IMG/VR virus record: IMGVR_UViG_3300031787_005083
Coordinates: 62,001-126,000 of that record
Source: a virus
Direction: 5' to 3' (one strand)
DNA: 64,000 nt
Shown: in pieces, positions 1-8,984 of the stretch
Layout of the letters: every line of letters starts with the position of its first letter
Position numbering within the stretch: the first letter of the stretch is position 1
Position numbers and translations under genes: made by a program
Notes under the pieces: model-generated
What the model was told of the DNA's origin: nothing
The model's input: only the letters and a program-made list of their open reading frames with translations
The model's database searches: none

Positions 1-3000
1 TGTTGTGATATAATTGTCGTTGATTTGTATGTTATTAGTTCTAACAATAATATCATCTAAGTCAATGTCTTGATCAATTATAATATCACCAGTAGTTATA
101 GTTGCAGCAAATAAATTATTTGTTACTCTAACGTTATTATTAGGTACTAGTACTTTTCCAGTTCCACTCGCTCGTAAGTCTAAATCATTATTACCTACTG
201 TAGGTGTAATAACATTGTCGTCTACTGATATGTCAGAAAATTGTACTGCACTGTTAACAAACATATTTCCGCTTTGTACTAAATTACCTGTTTGAGCGTA
301 GTTTCCTAGTTGTGTTCTTAATCCTAACTGATCTAGTGTACCTATTACTGTGACATTTTGTAAACTTGTAATGCCGTCTACTGTTAAATCTTGTTCAAAA
401 ATAACATCACTATTTGGCAATGTTATATCGCCCGAGACAATAATATATGTAAATTTAAAATTGGTAATTCCAGAATCAACTGTTGGGCCACCAAATGCCC
501 AAGTACCGGTCATTCTATATACGCCACTGCCTTGACTTACCCAACCGCTAGTGGAAGTAAAATTTATTAAATTACCGTATCCAGCAGGGTCTAGCTGTAA
601 TATTGAACCGCTAGAAACTGTTAGTAGATTATTAAATGCACTAGTGTTTGTCCATGCTGATAATGTTATTTCCAAATAGCTACCGGTAGCCCAGTAATAT
701 ATTCCCCATGGATCGCCGCCAGTTGGAAATACTGCAAAATCAGTATTGAACCCTGAGCCATTTGCCCAATACGTAATACTACTACTGTTTATAGCACTAA
801 TTACTAGGTCTAAGTTACCGTTGTTGGTTGTGATATAGTTTTGTGAAATATCAATGTTAGCTACGTCAGCTTTATTAAATTCTACAACATTGGTTATTGC
901 TATGGTACTGGTATTATAGATATTATCAGCACTTAAACTATTACTTACTAGTACATCGCTAGTAGGAACTAAAATTATTCCAGTAGGTTCTGCACGTAAT
1001 TCTAAGTTTGCATTTGATGAAGTAGTTGTGATAACGTTGTCGTCAACTAAAATTTCTTCAAACTGTACTGCCTCAGTTACTGACAAAAATCCGTCTACTG
1101 TTTGAGACTGTACACTTACATCACCTACAATATTTACAACACCGTTTAAATTTAAATTTGCTACACTGACATTATTGTCTAAAGATGAATTACCTACAAC
1201 TGTTAAGTCATTACTAAATGATACATTGTTACTAGGAATTAAAATACGCCCAGATCCGTTTGCACGTAGTTCTAGATCTGAGTTAGAGTCTTGTGTTTGT
1301 ATTACATTGTCAAAAATTCTAATACTATTAATATTAGCTTCAGATAACCAAACATTTAACCATTGGTTGCTTATTGAACCTAAATTATATTGTGTATCTA
1401 TATTAGGATTAAAGTTTTGTTCAATGTCTATATTAAAATCTACAGTATCAGTATAAGCATTACCAAATAAATTTAATGAGCCGTCAAAATTAAAATTACC
1501 AGTCATTGCTAAATTTTTAGCAACATTTACATCAGAATTGAAATTAATATTTTCACTTGCACTGTCAATATTAAATTCTCCAGATAAACTTTCAACAGTG
1601 TTTCCAGAAATCCTAATGTTTCCTGTATCTATTTTGTCGTAAGTAATAAAAGTAAAATTAGGATCGGTTCCTATTTTCATTTGAGCAAGATTATCAAATG
1701 TTACAGAACTAGTGTCAATACTAGTAGTACCGTTTTCAAAATCTACATAAAATGTAGTTCCAACTCTAAAGTTACCTAGATGATCCGTAGAACTATAATA
1801 AATTCGACCTGAATTTAATTCAACTGCTTCGTTAGCTTGTATTGCTAGTGTCTTATCGTTTGAAGAATTTAAACCACTGCCAATATATCCAAAATTATGC
1901 TGTATTAGATACATCAATGTATCTGCACCGTCAGCTACTGCGCCATAGTTTCCATAGACTGATGCTGATCCAATGCTTCGAATTTCTGCTCCATAAATTA
2001 CTGTACTACCGTCTTGACTTATTCTTCCAGTTGCTCCATCTACTGCGTACAATCCTCTATTGGCAAAATACGTAAAACTGTTTAGCCATTCAACCCTAAC
2101 ACCATTGGTCATTGTTATTGCATCTGCATTTGGTGTTATGAAAGTACAACTATGAAACAACATCGAAGCTTCAATACTTGCTGGATCCATTTCGCTACCA
2201 TCAATCCAGGCCCCGCAGCCTGCTAATAAAGTAGTACTAGTAGTTGGAGATGAAAAGATTGGAATACCAGTTCCGCCAACTAAAAAGGTAGTAACATAGA
2301 TTCTCCACTGATTAGTATTAACTGGATCTTCAATAATATAATCAACTATGTATATTGTGCCGGCAACATTTATTGTCCAACCAGGTTGTACTGTAGTTTC
2401 AAAATTAGCTGGTAAATTAGTTTTAAAATATGCTACCCATTTTTCACCAACTGAACTTCCGCTTGTATCCCAAATATCGTTTGTGATAATTAAAGTGGGA
2501 TCAATAGTTGAATAAAAACTAATGGGTTTTATTTGACCAGTTGGATCAAAAGTTGTATCAACAGTCATTCGCCATTGAGTTGGGTCCGATGGCTCTGTAA
2601 CAATTGATATAACTGTATAAAATAAAGGAGAATTAGGATATCTATCAATGACTGCTGTTTGTCCTACTAACAAATCTACAAGAGCTTGGCTATAAAATGT
2701 TTTAGACAGTGTTACACTATTACTAGTTAAGGAAACACCAGTAGGTGCTGGGCCAACAGTTATTTGTCTAGGCGTTACAAGTTCAGTATTAGTAATAACC
2801 GAAACATCTTGTACGTACGGACTTCTTGAAGAAAATATTGCGTTAGGAGCAAATCTAAAAGCATATCCTGTGTTGTTTATATTGTCGTAATAAAAATCTT
2901 TTATTGTTAAATGCTGTACAGTTGTTTCTCCATTAAGATGAAATACATCTTCAGTTTCGTATCCGGTTGCTGGCACTACTGTAACACTACGTATTCCTTC

Positions 3001-3870
3001 TCCAATAATAGAAACATTTGAAGGTACTACTAAAGGCAACTGTTCCTGATACTCTCCAGGATAAACAAATATAGAAACAGGACCACCGTTGCTTGCATCA
3101 GCTGCATCTAGTGCTCTGCGAATTGTTGCGAAAGGACCTTGTGGATGATCTCCTGCATTAGTATCATCTCCATTTACTGCTACATAAAAAATATTACCTG
3201 AGCGCAATGCAAGGTCAATACCGCCGCCTGAGATTGACGATGTTGTAACTACTTCACCATTAACTAAATCTGTATATAGCTGTCGCCATTTTTTAGATGG
3301 GGATCCTAGATCATATGTTAACGTCTGATCTGGAACAATGTTGCTGCTAACATCAGTATTAAAATTAACAGTATCTTCTACGATGTTATTACCAAATGTT
3401 ATTGTACCGCCTAGAGTAATGGTTCCAGGAGTTGTTAAATTTCCAAAAATTCTTAGACTGTCAGTTTCTACAGTACCTGTTCCATTAGGAATTAAATCTA
3501 TATTAGCGTTAGAACGTATAGTGTTTATTCTATTGTCAGAAATAGTAAACTCTGATGTTTCTAAATTTGATAAGACGATAGCATCAGCAGCATCTAAATT
3601 GATATTGCCAACTACAGCATTTATTTCATTGTCTTCTATTCTTAAATTAGGAAGTATTAAATCATCAGCAATAAGATTTACGGTTCTAGTAGTACCAAAA
3701 ATTTCTAATTCGTAGGAAGGATTATTAAGATTAATACCAATACGACGATTATTAACGTCTACATAGAGTAGCTGAGTCGTGGATGTATTATTACGAAAAG
3801 CGATATCTACGCCATTACGTATTAAATTTTCTTCTAGTAGCGGGCCGCCAATTCTACCAATCTGTGTCAT
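1..3870 (-). CDS. Large repeat-containing virion protein with pectin-lyase-like domain (3' part beyond window)
   Basis: The frame is open on the minus strand from ATG at 3870 to position 1, about 1290 residues, and the stop lies outside the window. The start is MTQIGRIGGPLLEENL, with GAGGGA upstream and a late promoter at 3888-3896. Around residues 222-360 (about 3205-2790) there is a right-handed beta-helix entry of the type VNGDDTNAGDHPQGPFATI, followed by RRALDAA and a VPSNVSIIGEG strand; this is typical of pectin-lyase-fold phage appendage proteins. A roughly 45-residue module recurs with the core DNVITT..N.DLELRA.GTG.ILVP (about 130-260, 960-1080, 1240-1345, 3440-3545). The composition is Asn/Thr/Ser-rich and free of enzymatic motifs other than the beta-helix. 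It resembles the very large VrlC-like structural proteins of marine T4-like phages (family recall, not searched). It is probably a tail fibre or another surface appendage. Confidence 0.75.
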   Translation of the reverse strand, partial: MTQIGRIGGPLLEENLIRNGVDIAFRNNTSTTQLLYVDVNNRRIGINLNNPSYELEIFGTTRTVNLIADDLILPNLRIEDNEINAVVGNINLDAADAIVLSNLETSEFTISDNRINTIRSNANIDLIPNGTGTVETDSLRIFGNLTTPGTITLGGTITFGNNIVEDTVNFNTDVSSNIVPDQTLTYDLGSPSKKWRQLYTDLVNGEVVTTSSISGGGIDLALRSGNIFYVAVNGDDTNAGDHPQGPFATIRRALDAADASNGGPVSIFVYPGEYQEQLPLVVPSNVSIIGEGIRSVTVVPATGYETEDVFHLNGETTVQHLTIKDFYYDNINNTGYAFRFAPNAIFSSRSPYVQDVSVITNTELVTPRQITVGPAPTGVSLTSNSVTLSKTFYSQALVDLLVGQTAVIDRYPNSPLFYTVISIVTEPSDPTQWRMTVDTTFDPTGQIKPISFYSTIDPTLIITNDIWDTSGSSVGEKWVAYFKTNLPANFETTVQPGWTINVAGTIYIVDYIIEDPVNTNQWRIYVTTFLVGGTGIPIFSSPTTSTTLLAGCGAWIDGSEMDPASIEASMLFHSCTFITPNADAITMTNGVRVEWLNSFTYFANRGLYAVDGATGRISQDGSTVIYGAEIRSIGSASVYGNYGAVADGADTLMYLIQHNFGYIGSGLNSSNDKTLAIQANEAVELNSGRIYYSSTDHLGNFRVGTTFYVDFENGTTSIDTSSVTFDNLAQMKIGTDPNFTFITYDKIDTGNIRISGNTVESLSGEFNIDSASENINFNSDVNVAKNLAMTGNFNFDGSLNLFGNAYTDTVDFNIDIEQNFNPNIDTQYNLGSISNQWLNVWLSEANINSIRIFDNVIQTQDSNSDLELRANGSGRILIPSNNVSFSNDLTVVGNSSLDNNVSVANLNLNGVVNIVGDVSVQSQTVDGFLSVTEAVQFEEILVDDNVITTTSSNANLELRAEPTGIILVPTSDVLVSNSLSADNIYNTSTIAITNVVEFNKADVANIDISQNYITTNNGNLDLVISAINSSSITYWANGSGFNTDFAVFPTGGDPWGIYYWATGSYLEITLSAWTNTSAFNNLLTVSSGSILQLDPAGYGNLINFTSTSGWVSQGSGVYRMTGTWAFGGPTVDSGITNFKFTYIIVSGDITLPNSDVIFEQDLTVDGITSLQNVTVIGTLDQLGLRTQLGNYAQTGNLVQSGNMFVNSAVQFSDISVDDNVITPTVGNNDLDLRASGTGKVLVPNNNVRVTNNLFAATITTGDIIIDQDIDLDDIIVRTNNIQINDNYITT

Positions 3871-3887
3871 ATAATTCCCTCAACACA

Positions 3888-3896
3888 GTATTTATT
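3888..3896 (-). promoter_or_regulatory. T4-type late promoter AATAAATAC
   Basis: Minus-strand AATAAATAC lies 18 bases upstream of the ATG at 3870. It matches the T4 late -10 element TATAAATA at 7 of 8 positions. It should drive the large appendage gene. Confidence 0.6.
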
Positions 3897-3898
3897 GG

Positions 3899-4423
3899 TT
3901 ATTTGTCGAAGTTATGTAGTACAGTAATTGGTTTAGCAAGAGGTGGAGCAGATGTAAATTTAATGTACCATCCATCTGCATATGGTGAGTTAGGGCCTGT
4001 TAGGCTTCCTGATACACTTTGCTCAAGTGTGTAATTTGTTGTAGATATCTGAAAAACGTTTTCGATTAATACTAACACGTTTTGCGCTGCTGCTGGGATA
4101 GGAAAATCTGTATCGCCGCTGTTTAACGGTCCAAACACAGTTTCAGTAGCATCGCCATTTCCTAAATTTTGCTGAGTTATTGTGCCTGGTTCTTTATAAC
4201 GAAGTTCTCGCCAAGCACTGTTTTGATATACTTCAAATTCGTTATCATCTATATTATAGCGCACATGTCCATTAATTGGACTTGCTGGTCGTTGCGCTTG
4301 TGTTCCTTTAGGAACTAGCACACAATTTGTACTGTCAAGAATAACTTGATCGTTTACATCGTACTTAACACCCTTACCCTTAATGTTTCGTAAGTTTGTA
4401 TTTTGTGCTTTAAGTAATCTCAT
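3899..4423 (-). CDS. Small virion structural protein, 174 aa
   Basis: The start ATG overlaps the stop of the upstream gene as TAATG, so translation is coupled. The N-terminal part holds VLVPKGTQAQRPASPINGHV followed by RYN.DDNEFEVYQNSAWRELR. This 'PASPxxGxxRYNxDxxxFExYxxxxW' pattern is widespread in tail-fibre and collar-type proteins of marine T4-like phages. The C-terminal half is predicted beta-rich (QNVLVLIENVFQISTTNYTL), like receptor-binding or fibre-associated domains. No signal peptide, membrane segment or catalytic motif is visible. It sits between a beta-sandwich protein and the large appendage protein and probably belongs to the same surface structure. The exact role is unknown. 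Confidence 0.6.
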   Translation of the reverse strand: MRLLKAQNTNLRNIKGKGVKYDVNDQVILDSTNCVLVPKGTQAQRPASPINGHVRYNIDDNEFEVYQNSAWRELRYKEPGTITQQNLGNGDATETVFGPLNSGDTDFPIPAAAQNVLVLIENVFQISTTNYTLEQSVSGSLTGPNSPYADGWYIKFTSAPPLAKPITVLHNFDK

Positions 4424-4779
4424 TATACTTCCAAATAACTTATTGATGCTGCTAGATTAGTAAAATTTGATCCTAGATCAGGTTCTGCAACAAACGATAA
4501 CTTATCGCCTGGACCTAGTACAACTTTTTCAGAATCAAATGTAAATGTTTCGCCAGCCGGTAATTCAAGTTCTCTAACTACACAAGTGACACTATTGTTA
4601 AGTGCTTGTGAATTCTTAATAAAGTGCATGTCAAAACTTGCGCCGTTGGTAGCAGGTGAAGCACCGTTTGGACTGTATGTATTGCATACCATAATACTAG
4701 TAATAGCATAACTTTTACCTGCGGGCACGGTTAATACATCAAGTTGTGTAGTTTTTAGTTGTGCATTTTCTATAGCCAT
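4423..4779 (-). CDS. Small beta-sandwich virion protein, 118 aa
   Basis: The start ATG follows AAGGAT at good spacing. The sequence alternates hydrophobic residues throughout (LDVLTVPAGKSYAITSIMVC, then VVRELELPAGETFTFDSEKV), ending in GDKLSFVAEPDLGSNF. The two repeated 'PAGxxxxxTxxxV' strands suggest a compact jelly-roll or beta-sandwich. It is neither secreted nor membrane-bound. The gene lies in a run of structural genes with coupled translation (TAATG to the next gene). By its composition and context it is a minor virion or tail-fibre-associated protein; a head decoration protein is an alternative. Confidence 0.55.
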   Translation of the reverse strand: MAIENAQLKTTQLDVLTVPAGKSYAITSIMVCNTYSPNGASPATNGASFDMHFIKNSQALNNSVTCVVRELELPAGETFTFDSEKVVLGPGDKLSFVAEPDLGSNFTNLAASISYLEV

Positions 4780-4789
4780 TTTTTTATCC

Positions 4790-6067
4790 TTAGAAGAGCA
4801 TGCTCAATAATAATGCTCTATTTTTACTTATAAATTCTCCGCTGGTGTTACTTCTATTAACGAAATATAAACCAGTATCTCCAACACCTTCTTGCTTACT
4901 GTAGACTTTAATGCCTTCTAAAGGTGAACTTGGATCTAAGCTACCATCATCATCAGTTGGAGTTTCAGAAATTGCTAGTACGTCTTTTATTAAAACGTTA
5001 CCTGTTCCTGGTGCTCCTAATATCAAATTAGTATTACTTTCAGTTGTTGATATTTCTGTTCCATTAACTTTAATACCGTATAGTTCAATTCTATTTTGAT
5101 AAAAATTAGCAATTTCACTATTTTCAACAGTAACTGAAATTTTACTGTTATCACTAATTGCTCGACCAGAACTTGCTATATATTTTGTTATGTCACCGCC
5201 GGTCGTGCTGCGATTAAATTCGATAGTATTATCAGTTGGAGTATCTGTAACTGTCCAAGTTCCGTTAATACCGTTTATTATTGCATCTACTGGACTTGTT
5301 GTAACTCCAATAATTGTTATGCTATCACCTATTTGATATCCGTGAGTATTTGTTGTTCTAATAATAGTTCTAGAGCCAACTTCAATAATAGCCCCAATTG
5401 TATTATTTTTATCAATCACGCTAACAGAACTGTTATCTTGACTAATAACGCTAACACCAATGTTAACAAATGAGAAATCAACAAAGTCAGAAACAGCTTT
5501 TGCATTTGGTATTGCATCGTCATTGACAATAACAGATCCAGTTACTGGATCCGGAGTAATTATTCCAGCATCATATCTAAAAACTTTTTCTTCGTAATTA
5601 ACACTACCTTGTACAGTGATAACACCATTCCCTACACTAACAAATAAATTCCCGCCTGCAACTATTCCAGGAGTTGCTATAGGTAAACGTTGTGTGCCTT
5701 GTTCTGCCAACCACGTACCAATACCATTAACTTCACCGCCAAGGCTCCACGTTATGCTGTCATCGTATACCCATCTTGCATTTACAAATGCACCCCTTTC
5801 AATTTCAATTCCACTTGAATAAGGTCTATCAAGGCTTGCTGGTAATCCATCTGCTGTATTACTTGCGCTTAGTATAAGGATGTTATCGTCAACTTTTACT
5901 ATAGTTGAATTTACAGTAGTGGTATCACCTTTAACTTCTAAATCACCAGTGATAAGAACTTTACCAGTGCCGTTATTTTTTCCGTTAGTAGTGTCGAGGG
6001 TAATTGTGTTACCCTCTCCTACTATAAGTTTATAATCACTAGTTGGTATACGAAGTACTCTTGCCAT
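4790..6067 (-). CDS. Virion structural protein with repeat-type N-terminus, 425 aa
   Basis: The start ATG has AAGGAT upstream. The N-terminus (MARVLRIPTSDYKLIVGEGN, then TGKVLITGDLEVKGDTTTVN) contains the 'GTGKVxIxGDLxVxGDTTTVNSTxVxVDDNILILS' signature that I recall from marine T4-like structural proteins. Similar 'GDLEVEGNFTVKG...DKTIELAS' wording occurs in the fibre-like gene at 50101-51984, about residues 320-360. The middle (about residues 215-310) is a Thr/Asn/Ile-rich beta region with IGDSITIIGVTTSPVDAIIN. The C-terminus ends GLYFVNRSNTSGEFISKNRA, a common ending of proteins that carry a chaperone- or fibre-type head. It is likely a tail or surface-fibre component. It is not an enzyme by anything visible. 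Confidence 0.6.
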   Translation of the reverse strand: MARVLRIPTSDYKLIVGEGNTITLDTTNGKNNGTGKVLITGDLEVKGDTTTVNSTIVKVDDNILILSASNTADGLPASLDRPYSSGIEIERGAFVNARWVYDDSITWSLGGEVNGIGTWLAEQGTQRLPIATPGIVAGGNLFVSVGNGVITVQGSVNYEEKVFRYDAGIITPDPVTGSVIVNDDAIPNAKAVSDFVDFSFVNIGVSVISQDNSSVSVIDKNNTIGAIIEVGSRTIIRTTNTHGYQIGDSITIIGVTTSPVDAIINGINGTWTVTDTPTDNTIEFNRSTTGGDITKYIASSGRAISDNSKISVTVENSEIANFYQNRIELYGIKVNGTEISTTESNTNLILGAPGTGNVLIKDVLAISETPTDDDGSLDPSSPLEGIKVYSKQEGVGDTGLYFVNRSNTSGEFISKNRALLLSMLF

Positions 6068-6080
6068 TTTATATCCTTAG

Positions 6081-6102
6081 ATAAGGAACTACAGTTCCTT
6101 AT
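6081..6102. other. Intergenic perfect hairpin ATAAGGAAC-TACA-GTTCCTTAT
   Basis: A 9-bp perfect stem with a 4-base loop fills the gap between the stop at 6108 and the ribosome site of the gene starting at 6067. On the minus (coding) strand no T-run follows, so it is more likely an mRNA stability or processing element than a terminator. Confidence 0.45.
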
Positions 6103-6107
6103 AATTT

Positions 6108-6533
6108 TTAGATCGCAGTTAAAACAATGTAATCGTTAGAGCTATCGTTTTCTAGACGCCACGTATACTTGTTACCACTAAAATCAGTAGCCATACGTTT
6201 TGTAAGTTTAGCAATAGATACAAGTTGACCGCTGTTAGAACTTAGATGACCTCGAATACGGATTTCACCGTTAGTTCCAGGTTGTGCAGAAACTAGTACA
6301 CCAGTCTTTAAATCTGTACCGGTAACTGTTCCAGGAATGCTTTCGCTATCAGTAAGTGCATCAACTGATGCCTTTAGTACTACGAAAGTTTTCTTTCCTC
6401 TTTGTTTTACAAGTTGATAGTCTGTGCCTAATGCACCACCAAAATATCCTTCAACTCTAATACCTGCTTGTGTTGTTGTTGCTGAACGGGTTACTTTAAC
6501 ACCGTTAATATCTTTATGTAATGGACGTCCCAT
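6108..6533 (-). CDS. Small virion-associated protein, 141 aa
   Basis: A longer reading frame begins at 6593, but the start chosen is ATG at 6533 (MGRPLHKDINGVKV), because AAGGAG lies 7 bases upstream of it and the late promoter at 6617-6625 is properly placed. The product is basic and beta-rich, with a central Lys/Thr/Gly region (LVKQRGKKTFVVLKASVDAL) and a C-terminus RMATDFSGNKYTWRLENDSS. 'MGRPLxK' openings recur in small structural proteins of marine T4-like phages (recall). It is the first gene after the capsid terminator with its own late promoter, which suggests an abundant virion component such as a decoration or tail protein. The precise function is not known. Confidence 0.55.
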   Translation of the reverse strand: MGRPLHKDINGVKVTRSATTTQAGIRVEGYFGGALGTDYQLVKQRGKKTFVVLKASVDALTDSESIPGTVTGTDLKTGVLVSAQPGTNGEIRIRGHLSSNSGQLVSIAKLTKRMATDFSGNKYTWRLENDSSNDYIVLTAI

Positions 6534-6616
6534 TGTTTTCTCCTTAATTTGACGTTTTAGGTCTACGCTGCGGGTTACAGCATAAGTTCGCATTACGCGA
6601 ATATAATTTAGACAAA

Positions 6617-6625
6617 GTATTTATC
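6617..6625 (-). promoter_or_regulatory. T4-type late promoter GATAAATAC
   Basis: Minus-strand GATAAATAC stands 84 bases upstream of the ATG at 6533. It begins only 16 bases beyond the capsid-gene terminator, so it restarts transcription for the 6533-to-1 appendage operon. Confidence 0.6.
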
Positions 6626-6640
6626 AGAAACCTAAGATAA

Positions 6641-6668
6641 AAAAATAGACCCCGGAGGGTCTATTTTT
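6641..6668 (-). terminator. Intrinsic terminator after gp23
   Basis: A perfect 12-bp inverted repeat (AAAAATAGACCC, loop CGGA, GGGTCTATTTTT) lies 20 bases past the gp23 stop. It has a GC-rich upper stem and a T-run on both strands, so it can work in either direction; by context it ends the head-gene transcript. Confidence 0.9.
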
Positions 6669-6688
6669 ATTTTGCTACCTAGTAAAAA

Positions 6689-7864
6689 TTACTGGAATGT
6701 AACGTTACCGCTAGTGATAGCTACGTTAGCTAGGTAGTCAGCAGCATTACCTAGAGATGATGCTGTGTTGCTTAATTCAACATATCCATAACGAGTCATA
6801 AAGCTCACGACTGGTTCGAATGTGTCTGGATCTAGAACAACACCAGAGCTCATTAGAGGAATGTAAGGGCAATAGAATGCCGCTGCATCTGACTCTGAAG
6901 AACCTTTGTAACCAACTAGAACACCTGTTGCATCAGATGCATAAGTGTCAACGAACACACGCATAGCGTTGTTCAATGTACCAACAAACTTGGTATTAGT
7001 TGGAGCTTCGAATGAACCTTCTGTTGTTCTTGCGAACGCAGAAGTAGTTGCACTTTGAAGAATTGTTAAAGCAAACGGACTAACAACTGCAAAGTTACCA
7101 GCACCACGACGAGTACGCTGAGCGATCAAATTAGCAGCACGGTTGATTTGAACAGCTAATGCAGCGTGTTCATCACCAACGAATGTAGCTGTACCTGAAA
7201 CGGTAGCTTGGTCGTATGTTTGTACTGTGCCTGCTAGGCTACGTAAAGAAGCAAGAACTTCTTGATCAATTTCAGCTGTAATTTCTTGAGCCAAAGCAGC
7301 CATAATTTCTGCTTCGATATCAATACCATGCTGAGATTGTGCATCCTGTGCAGCTTCGAATGTCCAGCGAGCTGATAGCTTTCTGGTCTTAGCTTCAACA
7401 GTTTGCTTCAAGATCTGGATGGACATTCTTCGTCCAGCTGCACCTTCTAAAGCTGCTGTTGCATTAGCTTTACCGGTATTAGCACCAGAATACTGTTCAG
7501 CAATCTTGAATGGGCTTAGAGCTTCTTCACCTGCTGTTGTACCAACGACACCGCCGTTAGCTGCTACTGTGTCGCTGTAGCGAACACGTAGCGTGTGGAT
7601 CTGACCCACTGGACCAGTCATAGGCTGGACACCTACCAATTCGTTAGCGATAACGGTTGGCATTACACGTCTGATGACGGGTAGGATAACACGATTAAGT
7701 GTTGAGACATTACCAGCAGAAGTAGAACCTGCGGTAGCGGATTCACTTAGATAACGACGAGTGTTTTCTAATGTGGTTTCCATTACGCTTTTCTTGGTGC
7801 CTTGTAAGCCCTCAAGAAGTGCAGTCTTTGTATCCTGCCAGCGACTTTCTAATAGTTCTGACAT
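6689..7864 (-). CDS. 23: Major capsid protein gp23
   Basis: This is the T4-type major head subunit, which builds the hexamers of the shell. The N-terminus MSELLESRWQ, an early LENTRRYLSESATAG, then LNRVILPVIRRVMPTVIANE and LVGVQPMTGPVGQIHTLRVR are hallmark gp23 segments. At 391 residues it is shorter than the T4 precursor (about 521), as in several marine relatives. LSE at residues 39-41 fits the (L/I)xE consensus of the gp21 protease, so the first 41 residues may be removed as a propeptide (inferred). AAGGAG is 7 bases before the ATG. It lies directly downstream of scaffold gp22 and is followed by a strong terminator, matching high-level late expression. Confidence 0.97.
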   Translation of the reverse strand: MSELLESRWQDTKTALLEGLQGTKKSVMETTLENTRRYLSESATAGSTSAGNVSTLNRVILPVIRRVMPTVIANELVGVQPMTGPVGQIHTLRVRYSDTVAANGGVVGTTAGEEALSPFKIAEQYSGANTGKANATAALEGAAGRRMSIQILKQTVEAKTRKLSARWTFEAAQDAQSQHGIDIEAEIMAALAQEITAEIDQEVLASLRSLAGTVQTYDQATVSGTATFVGDEHAALAVQINRAANLIAQRTRRGAGNFAVVSPFALTILQSATTSAFARTTEGSFEAPTNTKFVGTLNNAMRVFVDTYASDATGVLVGYKGSSESDAAAFYCPYIPLMSSGVVLDPDTFEPVVSFMTRYGYVELSNTASSLGNAADYLANVAITSGNVTFQ

Positions 7865-7876
7865 TTGGTTTTCTCC

Positions 7877-8971
7877 TTATTTTAATCCAGCTAGACGCTT
7901 GATATCGATTACATTTGAATCGTGGTCTGCTTTTGAACTAATACTTTCTTCCCTATTGCCTGTTACTTCTTTGCCTTCTGATAATACTGCCTTCTTCTTA
8001 GCTGGAGAATTTCCGTCAATTACTGCCGGTAGGTATTTGTCAAACGCAGAGCGTAGCTTTGCTGTCTGAACAGATTCCAGTAAGTCTGTCATAATTTCTC
8101 TTTGGCCTGCGTTTAACGGCGAAACCAAGTCGTTCATTATTTCTTTTCTTTGTGCAGATTCAACTAAACGTTGTTTTTCAACGCTAATTGTTTCTGCAAG
8201 TTGCTTTGCTTTAGCCGCAAATGCTTTTGCTTCAGATATTTGTTGATCTTTTAACTCAACAACTTTCATTAGTTTAGCAGTGTCTGACTTTTCATTTAAG
8301 TAGCTGCCTGCGTATTCAGAAGCAAATGCTTCAAATAGCTTGCGGCCAAAGTCATTACGGCGTGCTGTCTCAATATCTTCTTTAAGCTGAGTCATCTCTT
8401 GTGTGAGTTTCTTGCTTACAGTTTCTGATACTAATTTAGCACTCTTGTTAATAAAGCTCTTTTGAACTTGTGCAAATTTTTCTTTAGCTTCACGGACTAG
8501 GCGAACCTTTGTCTCAGCTAGATCTTTCTTATCTTCGTAAAATTCTGCGATCTCAGTAGCTAGTGCTTCTACAATGAATTCTTCTAGTTTGGCAAACTTA
8601 ACTGCCATAGTCTTTTGATCTTCATGTAGCTCTCCGACTTCCTTACCTAGCTGACTTACAACAAAACTTTTTAGTAGATTTGCGTTTTCACGCATTGCTA
8701 CTGCATATTTTGCTTTTGCTTCTGCTAGTTGTCTGCGATCATCTGCAAACTCTTGGATTTCGGAGGCAAGGCGCTCACTAAGCATGGCATCAATAGCTTC
8801 AACCATTGATGCTTTATCATGTTCGTATTTTTGAGCGAACTCTTCGCGTAGTTCAGCAGTGACAGCTTGACGGTTCTCACGAACCCTAGATTGCCATGCT
8901 TCCTCGATTTGGGCACGCACTTCTTCTGATACAACATCATTTTCGAATAGTGTTTTAAGTGCATCCAACAT
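7877..8971 (-). CDS. 22: Prohead scaffold (core) protein gp22
   Basis: Main scaffold of the prohead core, degraded by gp21 after shell assembly. The 364-residue product is almost entirely alpha-helical and heptad-rich, with alternating Lys/Glu runs (e.g. LREEFAQKYEHDKASMVEAI), and has no cysteine-based or enzymatic motif. The C-terminal MNDLVSPLNAGQREIMTDLL, then LRSAFDKYLPAVIDG, is the conserved gp22 tail that contacts capsid. GAGGAG precedes the ATG. It sits between gp21 and gp23, the universal order in T4-like phages. It is longer than T4 gp22 (269), mostly by extended coiled-coil. Confidence 0.93.
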   Translation of the reverse strand: MLDALKTLFENDVVSEEVRAQIEEAWQSRVRENRQAVTAELREEFAQKYEHDKASMVEAIDAMLSERLASEIQEFADDRRQLAEAKAKYAVAMRENANLLKSFVVSQLGKEVGELHEDQKTMAVKFAKLEEFIVEALATEIAEFYEDKKDLAETKVRLVREAKEKFAQVQKSFINKSAKLVSETVSKKLTQEMTQLKEDIETARRNDFGRKLFEAFASEYAGSYLNEKSDTAKLMKVVELKDQQISEAKAFAAKAKQLAETISVEKQRLVESAQRKEIMNDLVSPLNAGQREIMTDLLESVQTAKLRSAFDKYLPAVIDGNSPAKKKAVLSEGKEVTGNREESISSKADHDSNVIDIKRLAGLK

Positions 8972-8984
8972 TTATTTTCTCCTC

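Noticed and set aside
1175-3715. Several short plus-strand open frames across 350-3715
   Set aside because: They lie antisense to the long, well-formed minus-strand protein and have no ribosome sites or protein-like sequence.
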